From Thioclava indica (GTDB lineage Bacteria; Pseudomonadota; Alphaproteobacteria; Rhodobacterales; Rhodobacteraceae): a stretch of DNA of 64,000 nucleotides. A program made the translations under genes and the position numbers. The stretch is from NCBI RefSeq assembly GCF_000714545.1, contig NZ_AUNB01000051.1:62001-126000 (forward strand), in the 5' to 3' direction. Of the stretch, positions 1-10,741 are shown piece after piece; position 1 is the first letter of the stretch, and the number at the start of each line of letters is the position of its first letter. The notes below the pieces were generated by a model. The model was not told the origin of the DNA, did no database searches, and worked only from the letters and a program-made list of their open reading frames with translations.

Positions 1-1187
1 ACCGGATCGACCTTGGCCGCCGAGCGCGCCGGTAAGATCGAGGCTAAAATCGCGCCGATCACAGTCAGGGTAATCGCCAGCCCATACGAGCCTTGCGTGA
101 TATCAAGCGGCAGGGTGCCGGGGCGAAACGCCTCGCGCGATGGAAAGGGTAGCAGTGCGAGATAGCCAAGTCCGGCCCCCATGATGCCCCCCAACAACCC
201 CACCAGCGCGCCTTGTGTGACAAAGACAAAGACCACAAAGCCGCGTGGCGCCCCCATCGCGCGCATGATCCCGATTTCGGGGCGGCGGCGATAGGTCGAC
301 AGCAGCAGCGCCGAGGCCACGCCGATCACGATGGTCAGCAGCGCGAACCCTTTGAGGAAATAGCCGGTCTGGGATTGCGCATCCAGCGCCTCCATCAGTT
401 GTGCCGCGCCATCGGTCCATGACACTGCATCAAGGCCCGTCAGCGCGCGGATGCGCAGCGCCGTGGCATCGGCAGCGTTCAGGTCAAACAGCTTGATCTC
501 GATGCGCGTCACCCCTTGGGGCATCGCAAACAAAGTGCGCGCGCTTGAGAGGCTGACAAAGGCGCGCGCCTTGTCCATGCTGCCATTGCCGGTCTCGAAA
601 ATGCCGCTCAGCGTCAGCACCATCGTGATCCCGTTTGAACTTTGCAGCCGCACGCTTTGCCCCAGTGACAGTGACAGATCATCCGCCAATTCACGCCCCA
701 AAACGATCAGCCCCGAACCCAGCCGCGCCGAGCCTTCGACCATGTAGCCATCCAGATCGAGGATCGCGGATTCGCGCCCCGGCTCGATCCCGCTTACGCT
801 GACCTGACTGACCTGCGCGCCCCGCGTCAGAAAGCCCGCGCCGGTGATCTGAGGCGAGACCGCCTTGACGCCCGGAACGCCCGCGATCAGCGGCAGCCAG
901 GTCGCTGCCTCGGCCAGCGTGGCGGTGCGCGTTTGCCCCGGTTCGGCGACGAATAAAACCTGCCCCTGCGGCGCGATCAGCAAGGCGGGATCGGCATCCT
1001 CGGCCTCAATCGTGATGTGGGAAATATCGCCCACGGTGCGCGCCAGGATGAATTCGGCCAAGCCCCCGATGAGGGCCGACATGAAGATAAAAATGAACAC
1101 GCCCACCGCGACACCCGTCACCAGTAGCGCGGTTTGTGCGAGGTTGGCCGTCAGGTAGCGGGCCGCAATTTTCAGCGCGTAAAGCAT
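1..1187 (-). CDS. ABC transporter permease, MacB/FtsX type (3' end beyond window)
   Basis: This gene encodes an inner-membrane permease of a MacB/LolC-like ABC exporter. The ATG lies at 1187 and shares one base with the stop codon of the upstream membrane-fusion gene (TGATG), so the two are translationally coupled. The reading frame stays open to base 1. It shows an N-terminal transmembrane helix (about residues 15-40), a periplasmic MacB_PCD-like region of roughly 200 residues, and then a FtsX-type helical block with the usual segment rich in Arg and Pro (ATYRRRPEIGIMRAMGA-like, near residue 290). The last readable residues are ARSAAKVDP, the typical C-terminal end of such permeases, so only a few codons are missing. 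The partner ATPase is not visible and probably lies to the left. The substrate cannot be inferred. Confidence 0.85.
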   Translation of the reverse strand, partial: MLYALKIAARYLTANLAQTALLVTGVAVGVFIFIFMSALIGGLAEFILARTVGDISHITIEAEDADPALLIAPQGQVLFVAEPGQTRTATLAEAATWLPLIAGVPGVKAVSPQITGAGFLTRGAQVSQVSVSGIEPGRESAILDLDGYMVEGSARLGSGLIVLGRELADDLSLSLGQSVRLQSSNGITMVLTLSGIFETGNGSMDKARAFVSLSSARTLFAMPQGVTRIEIKLFDLNAADATALRIRALTGLDAVSWTDGAAQLMEALDAQSQTGYFLKGFALLTIVIGVASALLLSTYRRRPEIGIMRAMGAPRGFVVFVFVTQGALVGLLGGIMGAGLGYLALLPFPSREAFRPGTLPLDITQGSYGLAITLTVIGAILASILPARSAAKVDP

Positions 1188-2365
1188 CAGGGCTGCTCCG
1201 CAGTCACGGCTTGGCCATCTTTCAGACCTTGCGCATCGACGATCACCTCATCGCCTGCAGCCAGCCCTTTTGTCACGATCAAGCGCGCGGCGGGCCATTC
1301 CACGGTCTCGATTGGGCGCAGATGAGCGGTGCCATCCGTGACCACGAAGACGGAACTGCCCGTGGTCCCCGTCACAATTGCGCTGCGCGGAACGGTCAGC
1401 GCCGCGTCGCGCTGATCCACGATAATATTGGTCGCAACCGTCAGCCCAAGCGGGGCGGTGACGGGCGTATCAAAGGCGACCTTCACGGCCAAACCGCCGG
1501 TCGTGACATCCACGCGCGGCGCAACATAGCTGACATGGCCCGCGCGGGTCGCGGTTTCGCCCACCAGTTGCAACACGGCGGGCTGGTCCAGCGCGATCTG
1601 GCGGGCATAAGCCTCATCGACATCGGTTTCGACCACCGGATCGTTCAGATCGGCAAGGCTCAGAACAAGCGTTGCGGGATCAACGATTTGACCGGGATCG
1701 ACATTCAGCACGACAACACTGCCTGCGATCGGGGCGCTGATCGTGTGGTTTTGCAAAACGATCTGCGCCTGATCGAGCAGAGCGGTCATGCGCGCGACCT
1801 CGTTTTCAGCCGATTGCAGCGCGCGGGCCTCATTTTCCAGCACGCTGCGCGCAACATTGCCGCCAAGCGCGAGCGAGCGTTCATACGACACGCGCGCCTG
1901 TTCTTTTGCGACAAGCGCTGCGTCCAGCCCTGCCATCGCCTGACGGATCACCGCGTTCTGGGTTTTGGCGTCGATCTGCGCCAAGATCTGACCCGGCTTG
2001 ACCACATCGCCTTCCTCCACGAGGAGCGAGTCGATCTTGCCCCCGACAAGCGGGCGAATATCGACCGAGTGAACCGGCGCGATCCGACCGTTGACGGCAA
2101 GCACGCGCGTCACAGGCGCAAGCGTGGCGGTCTCGACGACAACGCTTGTGGTTTTGTTGGCCCAAGGTTGCAGATACCCCGCCACGCCAAGCCCGATGAC
2201 CAGCGCGCCAATCCCCGCCCAAAGCCAACGCCGCTTGCGCATGGCGACAGGGTGCGGCGCGGGGGCGTCCGGGCGCAGCGCAGGCACCGCGGGTTCAGAG
2301 GGCGTCGTCAGCGAGGGCGCCCGATCGTGCGTGCTCGCATGCTTTGTCTGCTTGTCCAAGGTCAC
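1187..2365 (-). CDS. HlyD/MacA-type periplasmic membrane-fusion protein
   Basis: This 392-residue protein is the periplasmic adaptor of the same exporter. A cytoplasmic N-terminus rich in Pro and Thr (residues 1-42) precedes one transmembrane helix (about 45-66). Then come the split biotinyl-lipoyl domain (PLVGGKIDSLLVEEGDVVKPGQ, around 100-120; second half near DPGQIVDPATLVLSLADL), an alpha-helical hairpin (about 135-200) and beta-barrel and membrane-proximal domains ending in GDEVIVDAQGLKDGQAV. The start is a GTG at 2365 with a GGAG sequence eight bases upstream; an internal ATG at residue 42 is less likely. The gene is divergent from the N-ATPase operon across about 195 bases. It could work with an outer-membrane channel or as a two-component inner-membrane exporter; the cargo is unknown. 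Confidence 0.85.
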   Translation of the reverse strand: MTLDKQTKHASTHDRAPSLTTPSEPAVPALRPDAPAPHPVAMRKRRWLWAGIGALVIGLGVAGYLQPWANKTTSVVVETATLAPVTRVLAVNGRIAPVHSVDIRPLVGGKIDSLLVEEGDVVKPGQILAQIDAKTQNAVIRQAMAGLDAALVAKEQARVSYERSLALGGNVARSVLENEARALQSAENEVARMTALLDQAQIVLQNHTISAPIAGSVVVLNVDPGQIVDPATLVLSLADLNDPVVETDVDEAYARQIALDQPAVLQLVGETATRAGHVSYVAPRVDVTTGGLAVKVAFDTPVTAPLGLTVATNIIVDQRDAALTVPRSAIVTGTTGSSVFVVTDGTAHLRPIETVEWPAARLIVTKGLAAGDEVIVDAQGLKDGQAVTAEQP

Positions 2366-2441
2366 GACACTCCGCTAAATTCTTTGTGCGACAATACGAT
2401 CAGCGCGCCCGAACTGGTTGCATAGGATAGGGCCGCGCGCG

Positions 2442-2455
2442 TTGATATGGATCAG
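2442..2455 (+). promoter_or_regulatory. Candidate FNR/FnrL box upstream of the N-ATPase operon
   Basis: TTGATATGGATCAG matches the FNR consensus TTGAT-N4-ATCAA at nine of ten positions. Its centre is about 111 bases before the atpD start. If it acts as a class II site at -41.5, transcription would begin near 2490. fnrL itself is encoded in this window (57837). The match is seen directly; function is inferred. Confidence 0.5.
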
Positions 2456-2475
2456 GATCAAAGCGCAAAGAGTGA

Positions 2476-4426
<1,951 letters not shown>

Positions 4427-4430
<4 letters not shown>

Positions 4431-4780
4431 CCCCGCCCGATCAAAAAGACCCCAAGCCAAATGACACTGAGCCAAACGACCCCGAGCCGAACGATACTGA
4501 GCCGAACGATACTGAGAACGACCCGCTGGTCATTGAGACACGTCGGCGTCGCGACCGCCGCGACCGCTGGCTGCGCGAGGGTGATATGTCGGTGGGCCGC
4601 CGTCTGGCGCAGATCGGCGTGCTTGGCTGGATCTTTGTGCTGCCCACGCTTGCGGGGCTGTTCTTTGGGCGCTGGCTTGATGCGCGCTATGGCACCGGAA
4701 TCTTCTGGAGCGCGCCATGCATGGTTCTCGGGCTGTGCGTCGGCTTCTACTCGGCTTGGAAATGGATGAATTCGAAATGA
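4427..4780 (+). CDS. atpQ: N-type ATPase subunit AtpQ (AtpI-like membrane protein)
   Basis: This small membrane protein (117 residues) is specific to N-ATPase operons and related to the ATPase gene 1/AtpI family. It starts in an ATGA overlap with atpC. Residues 1-37 form an acidic, hydrophilic tail made of repeated PNDTE/PNDPE units. A basic stretch follows (RRRRDRRDRWLREGD), then MSVGRRLAQIGVLGWIFVLP and two transmembrane helices (about 63-82 and 92-112) joined by a short loop containing FGRWLDARYGTG, the family hallmark. In other N-ATPases AtpQ and AtpR are proposed to help insert or assemble the c-ring, or to be small membrane subunits; nothing here decides between these. The repeated tail is unusual. 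Confidence 0.85.
4457..4516 (+). repeat. Four 15-bp tandem repeats inside atpQ
   Basis: Four copies of a 15-base unit of the form CCRAAYGAYACTGAG (the second has ACCCC in place of ATACT) lie in frame and encode PND(T/P)E. The last two copies are identical. Copy number could vary by slippage without shifting the frame. Confidence 0.8.
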
Positions 4781-5067
4781 GCGATCTGACTGCGATGCCC
4801 CTGCCGATCTTGCTCGCCTTGTGTTTTCTGGGCGGGTTGGGGCTTGGCTATGCCTATTTCGCTGCGATGCGCGCAACGGCGGATATGATCGTGCGCGGTG
4901 GCAGTCCGCTGCTGGCACTGGCGCTGACGCTGGGCCGGCTGGCGCTGTTGGGGGCGGGATTTTATCTTGCCGTGTTGGCGGGCGGGCTGGCGTTACTGGC
5001 GGCGCTCGCGGGGGTGCTGGTGGCTAAATCGCTGATGGTGCGCCAAGCGAAAAGGGCCACGCCATGA
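4777..5067 (+). CDS. atpR: N-type ATPase subunit AtpR
   Basis: AtpR is a roughly 96-residue three-helix membrane protein found only in N-ATPase operons. I chose the ATG at 4777 because it overlaps the atpQ stop as ATGA; upstream ATGs at 4717 and 4762 lie deep inside atpQ. The helices are at about residues 7-27, 41-60 and 62-82, and the protein ends in a basic tail (KSLMVRQAKRATP). Polar or charged residues inside the helices (RATADMIVRGG between helices 1 and 2, and the Arg in LGRLALLG) are typical of AtpR. Its role is unproven; proposals include c-ring assembly and interaction with the ion-carrying glutamates of subunit c. atpB follows with a four-base overlap. Confidence 0.85.
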   Translation: MSDLTAMPLPILLALCFLGGLGLGYAYFAAMRATADMIVRGGSPLLALALTLGRLALLGAGFYLAVLAGGLALLAALAGVLVAKSLMVRQAKRATP

Positions 5068-5777
5068 ACTCGCCGCTTGAATCCGCCGCCCTGTTTTATA
5101 TCGGCCCCGTCGCGATCACGCAGGCGATTGTGATGACATGGGTGATCATGGCCGTGCTGGTCATCGGCGCGTATCTGCTAACGCGCAGGCTATCGCTGCA
5201 CCCGAGCAAGCGGCAGGTCGCGCTGGAGTTGCTGGTGGACACGCTTGATACGCAGATTCGCGAAACGACCGGGGCCGCGCCCGCGCCCTATCGCGGCTTT
5301 ATCGGCACGCTGTTTGTGTTCATCCTCGTGGCGAACTGGTCCTCGTTGATACCGGGCGTCGAGCCCCCCACCGCCAAGCTGGAAACCGATGCCGCGCTGG
5401 CGGCGCTGGTGTTTTTCTCGGTGATCTGGTTTGGCGTGCGTGGGGCTGGCGTGGGCGGATATCTTCGCTCGTTCGCGATGCCCAATCCGGTGATGATCCC
5501 GCTCAATATGCTGGAAAGCGTGACGCGGGTGTTTTCAATGTTCGTGCGCCTGTTTGGCAATGTCATGAGCGGCGTGTTCGTCATCGGTATTGTCGCCTCG
5601 CTGGCGGGGCTGTTGGTGCCGATCCCGCTGATGGCGCTCGATCTGCTGACGGGGCTGGTGCAGGCCTATATCTTTGCCGTGCTGGCGATGGTGTTCATTG
5701 CCGCCACGGTCGAGGAAGGCGCACATGGCCCCGCAGACCCCGACCCCGAAACCTCCCTTCAGAAAAAGGATAGCTGA
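5064..5777 (+). CDS. atpB: N-type ATPase subunit a
   Basis: This is the membrane stator subunit a (237 residues), which forms the ion half-channels against the c-ring. It has five to six hydrophobic helices. The essential stator arginine is present in MFVRLFGNVMSG (about R162), equivalent to the SLRLFGN motif of F-ATPases. The region LLTGLVQAYIFAVLAMVFIAATVEE near the C-terminus matches the last conserved helix block (LVxxLQAYVFxxLxxxYI). The C-terminal tail is acidic and Pro-rich (HGPADPDPE). Starts in ATGA overlap with atpR and ends in a one-base overlap (TGATG) with atpE. Confidence 0.93.
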   Translation: MNSPLESAALFYIGPVAITQAIVMTWVIMAVLVIGAYLLTRRLSLHPSKRQVALELLVDTLDTQIRETTGAAPAPYRGFIGTLFVFILVANWSSLIPGVEPPTAKLETDAALAALVFFSVIWFGVRGAGVGGYLRSFAMPNPVMIPLNMLESVTRVFSMFVRLFGNVMSGVFVIGIVASLAGLLVPIPLMALDLLTGLVQAYIFAVLAMVFIAATVEEGAHGPADPDPETSLQKKDS

Positions 5778-6022
5778 TGGATTATCTTTCTATTGCCAGT
5801 ATCGTCTGCGCGGCCTTTGCCGTGTCGTTTGGCGCGATTGGTCCAGCATTGGCCGAGGGCCGTGCCGTGGCGGCTGCGATGGATGCGATCGCGCGCCAGC
5901 CCGAGGCGGCCAACACGATCTCGCGCACGCTGTTTGTCGGGCTTGCGATGATTGAAACAACGGCGATTTACTGCCTTGTGATCTCGTTGTTGCTGCTCTT
6001 TGCCAACCCGCTGCTGGCGTGA
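5777..6022 (+). CDS. atpE: N-type ATPase subunit c (rotor ring)
   Basis: This 81-residue hairpin protein builds the rotor ring. Helix 1 carries GAIGPALAEGRAVAAAMDAI with a glutamate (E27) at the place where Na+-binding c subunits usually have Gln. The polar loop is ARQPEA. Helix 2 carries MIETTAIYCLVISLLLLFAN with the ion-carrying E60 followed by T61, T62 and Y65, the residues that complete a Na+-site signature. The same pair of glutamates is known in other N-ATPases. The operon was first proposed to pump Na+, but the Burkholderia pseudomallei ring was reported to be H+-specific with 17 subunits, so ion specificity stays open. Translation is coupled to atpB by TGATG. Confidence 0.95.
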   Translation: MDYLSIASIVCAAFAVSFGAIGPALAEGRAVAAAMDAIARQPEAANTISRTLFVGLAMIETTAIYCLVISLLLLFANPLLA

Positions 6023-6026
6023 TCCG

Positions 6027-6761
6027 ATGAATTTCGACTTTTGGGGTTTGGGGCTTCAGGCGCTCAATGCGGTGATCTTGATCTGGCTGCTCTCGCGGGT
6101 GTTCTGGCGCCCGGTTGCAGCGGCGATCACGCGACGCCAAGCGGCGGCGCAAACGCTGCTGGGGGATGCCAAAGCCACGCAGGACAAGGCGGATGCCGCG
6201 CTGGCAGAGCTGACGGCGGCGCGTGCCGGGATCGCGGCAGAGCGTGACAAGGTTCTGGCCGAGGCCAAGGATGCCGCCCTTGCCATCAAGGCCGACGCCC
6301 AAAGCGAGGCGCATGCCCAAGCCGAGACGATCATGGCAGCGGCGCGCAGTGATATGGCACGCGAGGCAGACACCGCGCGCGAGACAATGAACGCGCAGGC
6401 CGGTGAATTGGCGGTCGATATTGCGCGCAAGCTGCTGGGCGAGTTGCCGGGTGAGGCTGTGCAAGCGGCGTTTTTGCAAAAGCTGACCGATGCGATTGGC
6501 GATTTGCCAGCACAAGACCGCGCTGCGCTGGTTGCGGCGAAGCGCGTTGACCTGATGTGTCCCGCCGATCCAAGCGCCGATGCCAAGACCGAAATCACCA
6601 GCGCCGTGCAGCAGGCATTGGGCGAGGCGGTGGTTTTGAATTTCGTCACGGATCCCGCGCTGATCGCGGGCTACGAGCTGCGCAGTGATCATTTCGTGCT
6701 GCACAATAGCTGGCAAGCGGATCTGGCGGCGATCCTTAAGGAGATGCGCCATGCCGACTGA
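6027..6761 (+). CDS. atpF: N-type ATPase subunit b with a delta-like C-terminus
   Basis: This peripheral-stalk subunit (244 residues) is much longer than a usual b subunit (about 156-185). The ATG at 6027, four bases after the atpE stop, gives [22 protein letters not shown], a single N-terminal membrane helix followed by FWRPV; an ATG at 6000 lies inside atpE. Residues about 40-145 are a long Ala/Glu/Lys-rich coiled coil. The last 80 residues ([17 protein letters not shown], then [21 protein letters not shown] and a final helix) resemble the C-terminal domain of subunit delta/OSCP, which has (V/D)DPSLIGG(V/I)VVRIGD at that place. Since the operon has no atpH, this domain probably replaces delta. 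The gene overlaps atpA by 11 bases. Confidence 0.9.
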   Translation: MNFDFWGLGLQALNAVILIWLLSRVFWRPVAAAITRRQAAAQTLLGDAKATQDKADAALAELTAARAGIAAERDKVLAEAKDAALAIKADAQSEAHAQAETIMAAARSDMAREADTARETMNAQAGELAVDIARKLLGELPGEAVQAAFLQKLTDAIGDLPAQDRAALVAAKRVDLMCPADPSADAKTEITSAVQQALGEAVVLNFVTDPALIAGYELRSDHFVLHNSWQADLAAILKEMRHAD

Positions 6762-8274
6762 CGCACCCAACTGGATAGACGCCGCGCGCACCAAGGTCGC
6801 GCGTGCCAAGCTTGGTCCGCACGCCGAGCATCAAGGCGTTGTCGAAGAAATCGGCGACGGTGTGGCACTGGTCTCGGGGCTGCGCGATGTGCGCCTTGAT
6901 GAGGTGCTGCATTTTGGCGGCGGTCAGGTCGGGTTCGCGCGGGTCCTTGATGCGGATCGGATCGGCTGCGTCTTGCTGGATGGCACGAGTGATGTCGAGG
7001 CCGGCGATACTGTGCGCGGCACGGGCGAGGTGGTCAACGTGCCGGTGGGTGAGGCGCTGCTGGGCCGCATCGTCGACCCGCTGGGCCGCCCGCTGGATGG
7101 CAAAGACCCGATCGCGGCGCAGGATCGCTGGCCGATCGAGCGCCCCGCACCCTCGATCATCGAGCGCGATCTGGTCACCGAACCGGTGCAGACGGGCATC
7201 GTGGTGGTGGATACGCTATTTGCGCTGGGGCGTGGGCAACGCGAGCTGATCGTGGGCGATCACTCTACCGGCAAGACCACGCTGGGGATCGACGCGCTGA
7301 TCGCACAGCGCGACAGCGACATGATCTGTGTTTATGTCGCGGTGGGGCAGAAAACCTCTAGCGTGCGCCGCGCCATCGACGCCTTGCGGGCGCAGGGCAA
7401 TTTCGCGCGCTGCATCGTGATGGTCGCGGGATCGTCCGACGCGCCGGGGCTGCAATGGATCGCGCCCTATGCGGGCATGACGATGGCGGAATATTTCCGC
7501 GACAAGGGCCAGCACGCGCTGATCGTGATTGACGACCTGTCCAAACATGCCGCCACCCATCGTGAAATCGCGCTGCTCACGCGCCAATCTCCGGGGCGCG
7601 AGGCCTATCCGGGCGATGTGTTTTATATCCATGCGCGGTTGCTGGAGCGGGCTGCGAAACTCTCGCCTGAACGGGGCGGCGGATCGCTGACCGCGCTGCC
7701 GATTGCGGAAACCGATCAGGGCAACCTGTCTGCCTATATCCCGACCAACCTGATCTCGATCACCGACGGGCAGATTGTGCTGGATCAGGCGCTGTTTCAT
7801 CAGGGCCAGAAACCCGCCGTGGATGTCGGCCTTAGCGTCAGCCGGGTCGGGGGCAAGACGCAGGCCCCGGTGCTGCGCAAGGCGGCGGGCACGCTACGCC
7901 TTGATTATGCGCAGTTCTTGGAGCTTGAGGTCTTTACCCGCTTTGGCGGCATGCCCGATGGCCGGGTGCGCCAGCAACTTACCCGAGGCGGGCGCATCCG
8001 CGAGGCCCTGCGCCAGCCCCAGCACCTGCCGTTCCGCCTTGTCGACGAGGTGGCGCTGATGCTGGCGGTGCAAACGGGGCTGCTTGATGCGCTGCCCGCA
8101 CCGCTTGTAGCCGCGTTTCGCTCGGGGCTGCCCGCCGCGCTGGATCACGATGCGGCCCAAGCCGTGCAGGCGATTGCGGGCGGCAGCACGCTGGATGACG
8201 CGACAAAAACCGCTTTGAGCGGCGCGATGGCGCGTCTCATTGCCTCGCTGACCCCCGCCGAGCCCACCCCATGA
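6751..8274 (+). CDS. atpA: N-type ATPase subunit alpha
   Basis: This is the non-catalytic nucleotide-binding alpha subunit (507 residues). The ATG at 6751 has a strong AAGGAG seven bases upstream; the longer frame from 6685 lies inside atpF and is rejected. The P-loop reads GDHSTGKT (about residues 169-176) where most alpha subunits have GDRQTGKT. The arginine finger is kept in [12 protein letters not shown] (about R365). The blocks [20 protein letters not shown] and [20 protein letters not shown] and the region [19 protein letters not shown]-like (here [17 protein letters not shown]) are all present. It ends with a Pro/Thr-rich tail in ATGA overlap with atpG. Confidence 0.94.
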   Translation: MPTDAPNWIDAARTKVARAKLGPHAEHQGVVEEIGDGVALVSGLRDVRLDEVLHFGGGQVGFARVLDADRIGCVLLDGTSDVEAGDTVRGTGEVVNVPVGEALLGRIVDPLGRPLDGKDPIAAQDRWPIERPAPSIIERDLVTEPVQTGIVVVDTLFALGRGQRELIVGDHSTGKTTLGIDALIAQRDSDMICVYVAVGQKTSSVRRAIDALRAQGNFARCIVMVAGSSDAPGLQWIAPYAGMTMAEYFRDKGQHALIVIDDLSKHAATHREIALLTRQSPGREAYPGDVFYIHARLLERAAKLSPERGGGSLTALPIAETDQGNLSAYIPTNLISITDGQIVLDQALFHQGQKPAVDVGLSVSRVGGKTQAPVLRKAAGTLRLDYAQFLELEVFTRFGGMPDGRVRQQLTRGGRIREALRQPQHLPFRLVDEVALMLAVQTGLLDALPAPLVAAFRSGLPAALDHDAAQAVQAIAGGSTLDDATKTALSGAMARLIASLTPAEPTP

Positions 8275-9116
8275 CCGAGCGCCTGGCCGAAGTCAGCGCG
8301 CGGATCGCCGGGGTGCGCCAACTGGGCGCGGTGGTGAACGCGATGAAGGGCATCGCCGCAGCGCGCGCGCGCAGTGCCCGCACGCAGATGGAGGCGGTGG
8401 ACAGCTACGCTGCAACGATTTGCACCGCGATGGCGCGTATCCTTCCTGCGGAACCCGCAGGCCCCGCCGCACTGGCGCAGGGGGAGGGGCGATTGGGGCT
8501 GCTGGTGTTTTTGGCCGAGCAGGGCTTTGCCGGAGCGTTCAGCGAGCGGGTGCTGGAAAGCATTCACGACGCGCTGGGCACGTCTGACCTGTTGGTGGTC
8601 GGAACGCGCGGGCTTTCGATTGCCCATTCCCGCGAGATTACCCCCTATTGGAGCGCGCCGATGCCCTCGCATTCGCCCGGCATTCCCAAGCTGGCCGACA
8701 CGATCACGCAGGCGATCTACCGTGCGCTGGACGCAAGGCAGTTCGATCGCCTTGATGTCGTTTACGCCCGCTGGGAAGGCGGGCGCACGCAGATCATTCG
8801 CCGCCCGCTATTCCCGATCGACCTCACAGATATACACGCCCCGACCGCCACGCCGCCGCTGACGCAACTGCCCGCCCCGACGCTGCTGGCCAGTCTGGGC
8901 GCAGAATATGTGCATGCCCGCATCTGCAAAGCGGCGCTGCATGCCTTTGCTGCCGAAAACGAGGCGCGCATGGAATCGATGACCTCGGCGGCTAGCCAGA
9001 TCGCGCGCGAACTTGATGTGTTCGAGGCCACCCTGCGCCGCGTGCGCCAAGAGGCCATCACCGCCGAAATCATCGAACTGGGCACCGGCGCCAGCACCGC
9101 GCGCGAGGGTGGCTGA
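8271..9116 (+). CDS. atpG: N-type ATPase subunit gamma
   Basis: The last gene of the operon encodes the rotor shaft gamma (281 residues). The N-terminus [36 protein letters not shown] corresponds to the conserved start helix with the ITxAMKMVAAAKLRRA-type motif of gamma. The C-terminal helix contains [23 protein letters not shown] and [20 protein letters not shown], matching the ENExRMxAMxxATxNA and RQxxITxEIxEIVxGA signatures. The central Rossmann-like part is divergent, as usual for N-ATPase gamma. No delta gene follows. The operon ends nine bases before the convergent flippase gene, with no clear terminator between them. Confidence 0.93.
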   Translation: MTERLAEVSARIAGVRQLGAVVNAMKGIAAARARSARTQMEAVDSYAATICTAMARILPAEPAGPAALAQGEGRLGLLVFLAEQGFAGAFSERVLESIHDALGTSDLLVVGTRGLSIAHSREITPYWSAPMPSHSPGIPKLADTITQAIYRALDARQFDRLDVVYARWEGGRTQIIRRPLFPIDLTDIHAPTATPPLTQLPAPTLLASLGAEYVHARICKAALHAFAAENEARMESMTSAASQIARELDVFEATLRRVRQEAITAEIIELGTGASTAREGG

Positions 9117-9124
9117 GCGGGGTG

Positions 9125-10528
9125 TTAGGCCTGATCGGGGGATCGCGCGGTGAAATAGCTCCGCAGCCCTGTCATCGACAGCACGTGTATTCCGATCAGC
9201 GCCAGCGCCATCAACAGCTCGACCTTAACGCCAAGGCCTTGCAGCGGGGCGAAATGGGTCGCAGCCGTGATGGAGATCAGGGTCAGCGCGCTCGTCAGCA
9301 GGGGCGCAGAGATGCGCGGCAGGGGGCTGATCCGGTGCAACCGCCATAGAGACAGCGCCAGCCCCATGGCCTCGGCTGCCGTCGAAAGCCAGATCACGAA
9401 CACGAACGATCCGGTCTCGCGCAGAACCAGATAACTCAGCGGCAAGATGAGCACGCGCGGCAGGTTTCCCCACATCCCATTGCTGCTTTGGCCGACCGAC
9501 AGCGCGACCACCGTCGGCCCGGTCTTGGCCACGCGCACGGATTGCAACACTGCAAAGGGAATGAGCAGCGCGCTGAGGCTGGCGTATTTAGCACCCAGAA
9601 GCAGGTGGATCACCGGCGTGCCCAGCAAAAAGACCCCTAACATCAGAACCGACCCGGTCAGCAAAGCAGCTTCGAACGCGGCTTTGCTCAGATGACGTTG
9701 GACATCAGGCTGACCGGCTGCGCGTGCGGCGGCCAGCTTGGGCAAAAAGAAATGCTGGATCGTCTTTGCCCCGATCAAGGTTGGCGTCAGCGTCAGCGTG
9801 ACCCCCATCGCGAAAAGCGCCAGCGCTTCCATCCCGGCCAAGCGCCCGACAATCACCTTATCGCCCTGAAACACAAGAAACATCATCGCCGCATTGACCA
9901 ATAGCGGCGCGCCAAACACCATGGATTGACGCATCTCGATCCGGTCCAGCCGCAACCGATAGCGCCGCTCGGCCATAAGATGCGAGGTGATCAGCCCAAG
10001 GGCCGTGTAAATCAGCATCGCCCAAAGCGCGACGCGCCAATCGCCAAAGAACCGTGCCAAGGGCCATAGCGCCAGTAGCGCGCCGAAAGCGGGCAGGGTG
10101 CCCGTTAGCAGTACCGGCAAATACCGCCCGTCGCGCTGGGCGCGGTGAATGTCGAAATGTTGCAGCGCATTGAGCAACGGGATCAGCGCCAGCCAGCGAT
10201 AGGCCGAGGTGGCTTGCGGTATGCCCATGAAATCGGCGATCGGCCCCGCCAGCACCAGCAGCGCTACCGCCGAAAGCATGCCGCGCAGCACCTGAAACCC
10301 CTGCAAAGCGGCTTGATAGCGCGGATCATCGCCGCGCGGCGATTGCACGATTTGCTGATGCAGCTCCAGCGTCGAGGCCATTTCCAGCACCGCCATCACC
10401 ATCGCAAACGTCGCAGCGACTCCGTAATCGGCCACCGGGATCAACCGGGCCAACAACAGGTTGCGCGCCAGGAGCAAAGCCGAGGTCGCGGCATTCCCGC
10501 TCAGGATAAACAGTGCGGTGCGCAGCAT
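9125..10528 (-). CDS. Polysaccharide flippase (MOP/Wzx-like)
   Basis: This protein resembles lipid-linked oligosaccharide flippases of the MOP superfamily (polysaccharide biosynthesis protein). The frame is open from 10729, but the hydrophobic part begins MLRTALFILSGNAATSALLLARNLLLARLIPVADYGVAAT, typical of the Wzx N-terminus, so I place the start at 10528 (467 residues); the Ser/Pro/Arg-rich stretch before it looks non-coding, and no clear ribosome-binding site decides. About 12 hydrophobic helices are visible, with SKAAFEAALLTGSVLMLGVFLLGTP and a cytoplasmic LPKLAAARAAGQPDVQRHL loop. The gene is divergent from the FrhB-like gene over about 210 bases in which I see nothing else. Neighbouring glycosyltransferases and a polymerase support export of a surface polysaccharide unit. 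Confidence 0.8.
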   Translation of the reverse strand: MLRTALFILSGNAATSALLLARNLLLARLIPVADYGVAATFAMVMAVLEMASTLELHQQIVQSPRGDDPRYQAALQGFQVLRGMLSAVALLVLAGPIADFMGIPQATSAYRWLALIPLLNALQHFDIHRAQRDGRYLPVLLTGTLPAFGALLALWPLARFFGDWRVALWAMLIYTALGLITSHLMAERRYRLRLDRIEMRQSMVFGAPLLVNAAMMFLVFQGDKVIVGRLAGMEALALFAMGVTLTLTPTLIGAKTIQHFFLPKLAAARAAGQPDVQRHLSKAAFEAALLTGSVLMLGVFLLGTPVIHLLLGAKYASLSALLIPFAVLQSVRVAKTGPTVVALSVGQSSNGMWGNLPRVLILPLSYLVLRETGSFVFVIWLSTAAEAMGLALSLWRLHRISPLPRISAPLLTSALTLISITAATHFAPLQGLGVKVELLMALALIGIHVLSMTGLRSYFTARSPDQA

Positions 10529-10741
10529 GAATGGATCGGGCCTCGCGGCGTCTGCGCGCGGCATCGAATGACGCGACGGCAAGGGACGGGTTTGCTTTGG
10601 GGCAAGTTTCGGCGCTTGTCGGGTTTTGGTCAAGCGGGGGCTGTGGCTGTTGTGACATGCTCGCAACGCTGTGGGGCGCATTGGGCTTGTCAGCTTGGCT
10701 GTCTTGCTGTTGAACTCTTTGCAAAACAAGAATGGCCGAGC

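Noticed and set aside
1136-2425. Plus-strand 429-codon open frame opposite the membrane-fusion gene
   Set aside because: Shadow of the HlyD-like gene; the composition (His/Arg/Asp-rich, no hydrophobic core) is that of an antisense frame in GC-rich DNA.
10145-10741. Long upstream extension of the FrhB-like frame
   Set aside because: It runs antisense through the flippase gene; the protein begins sensibly at 10742.
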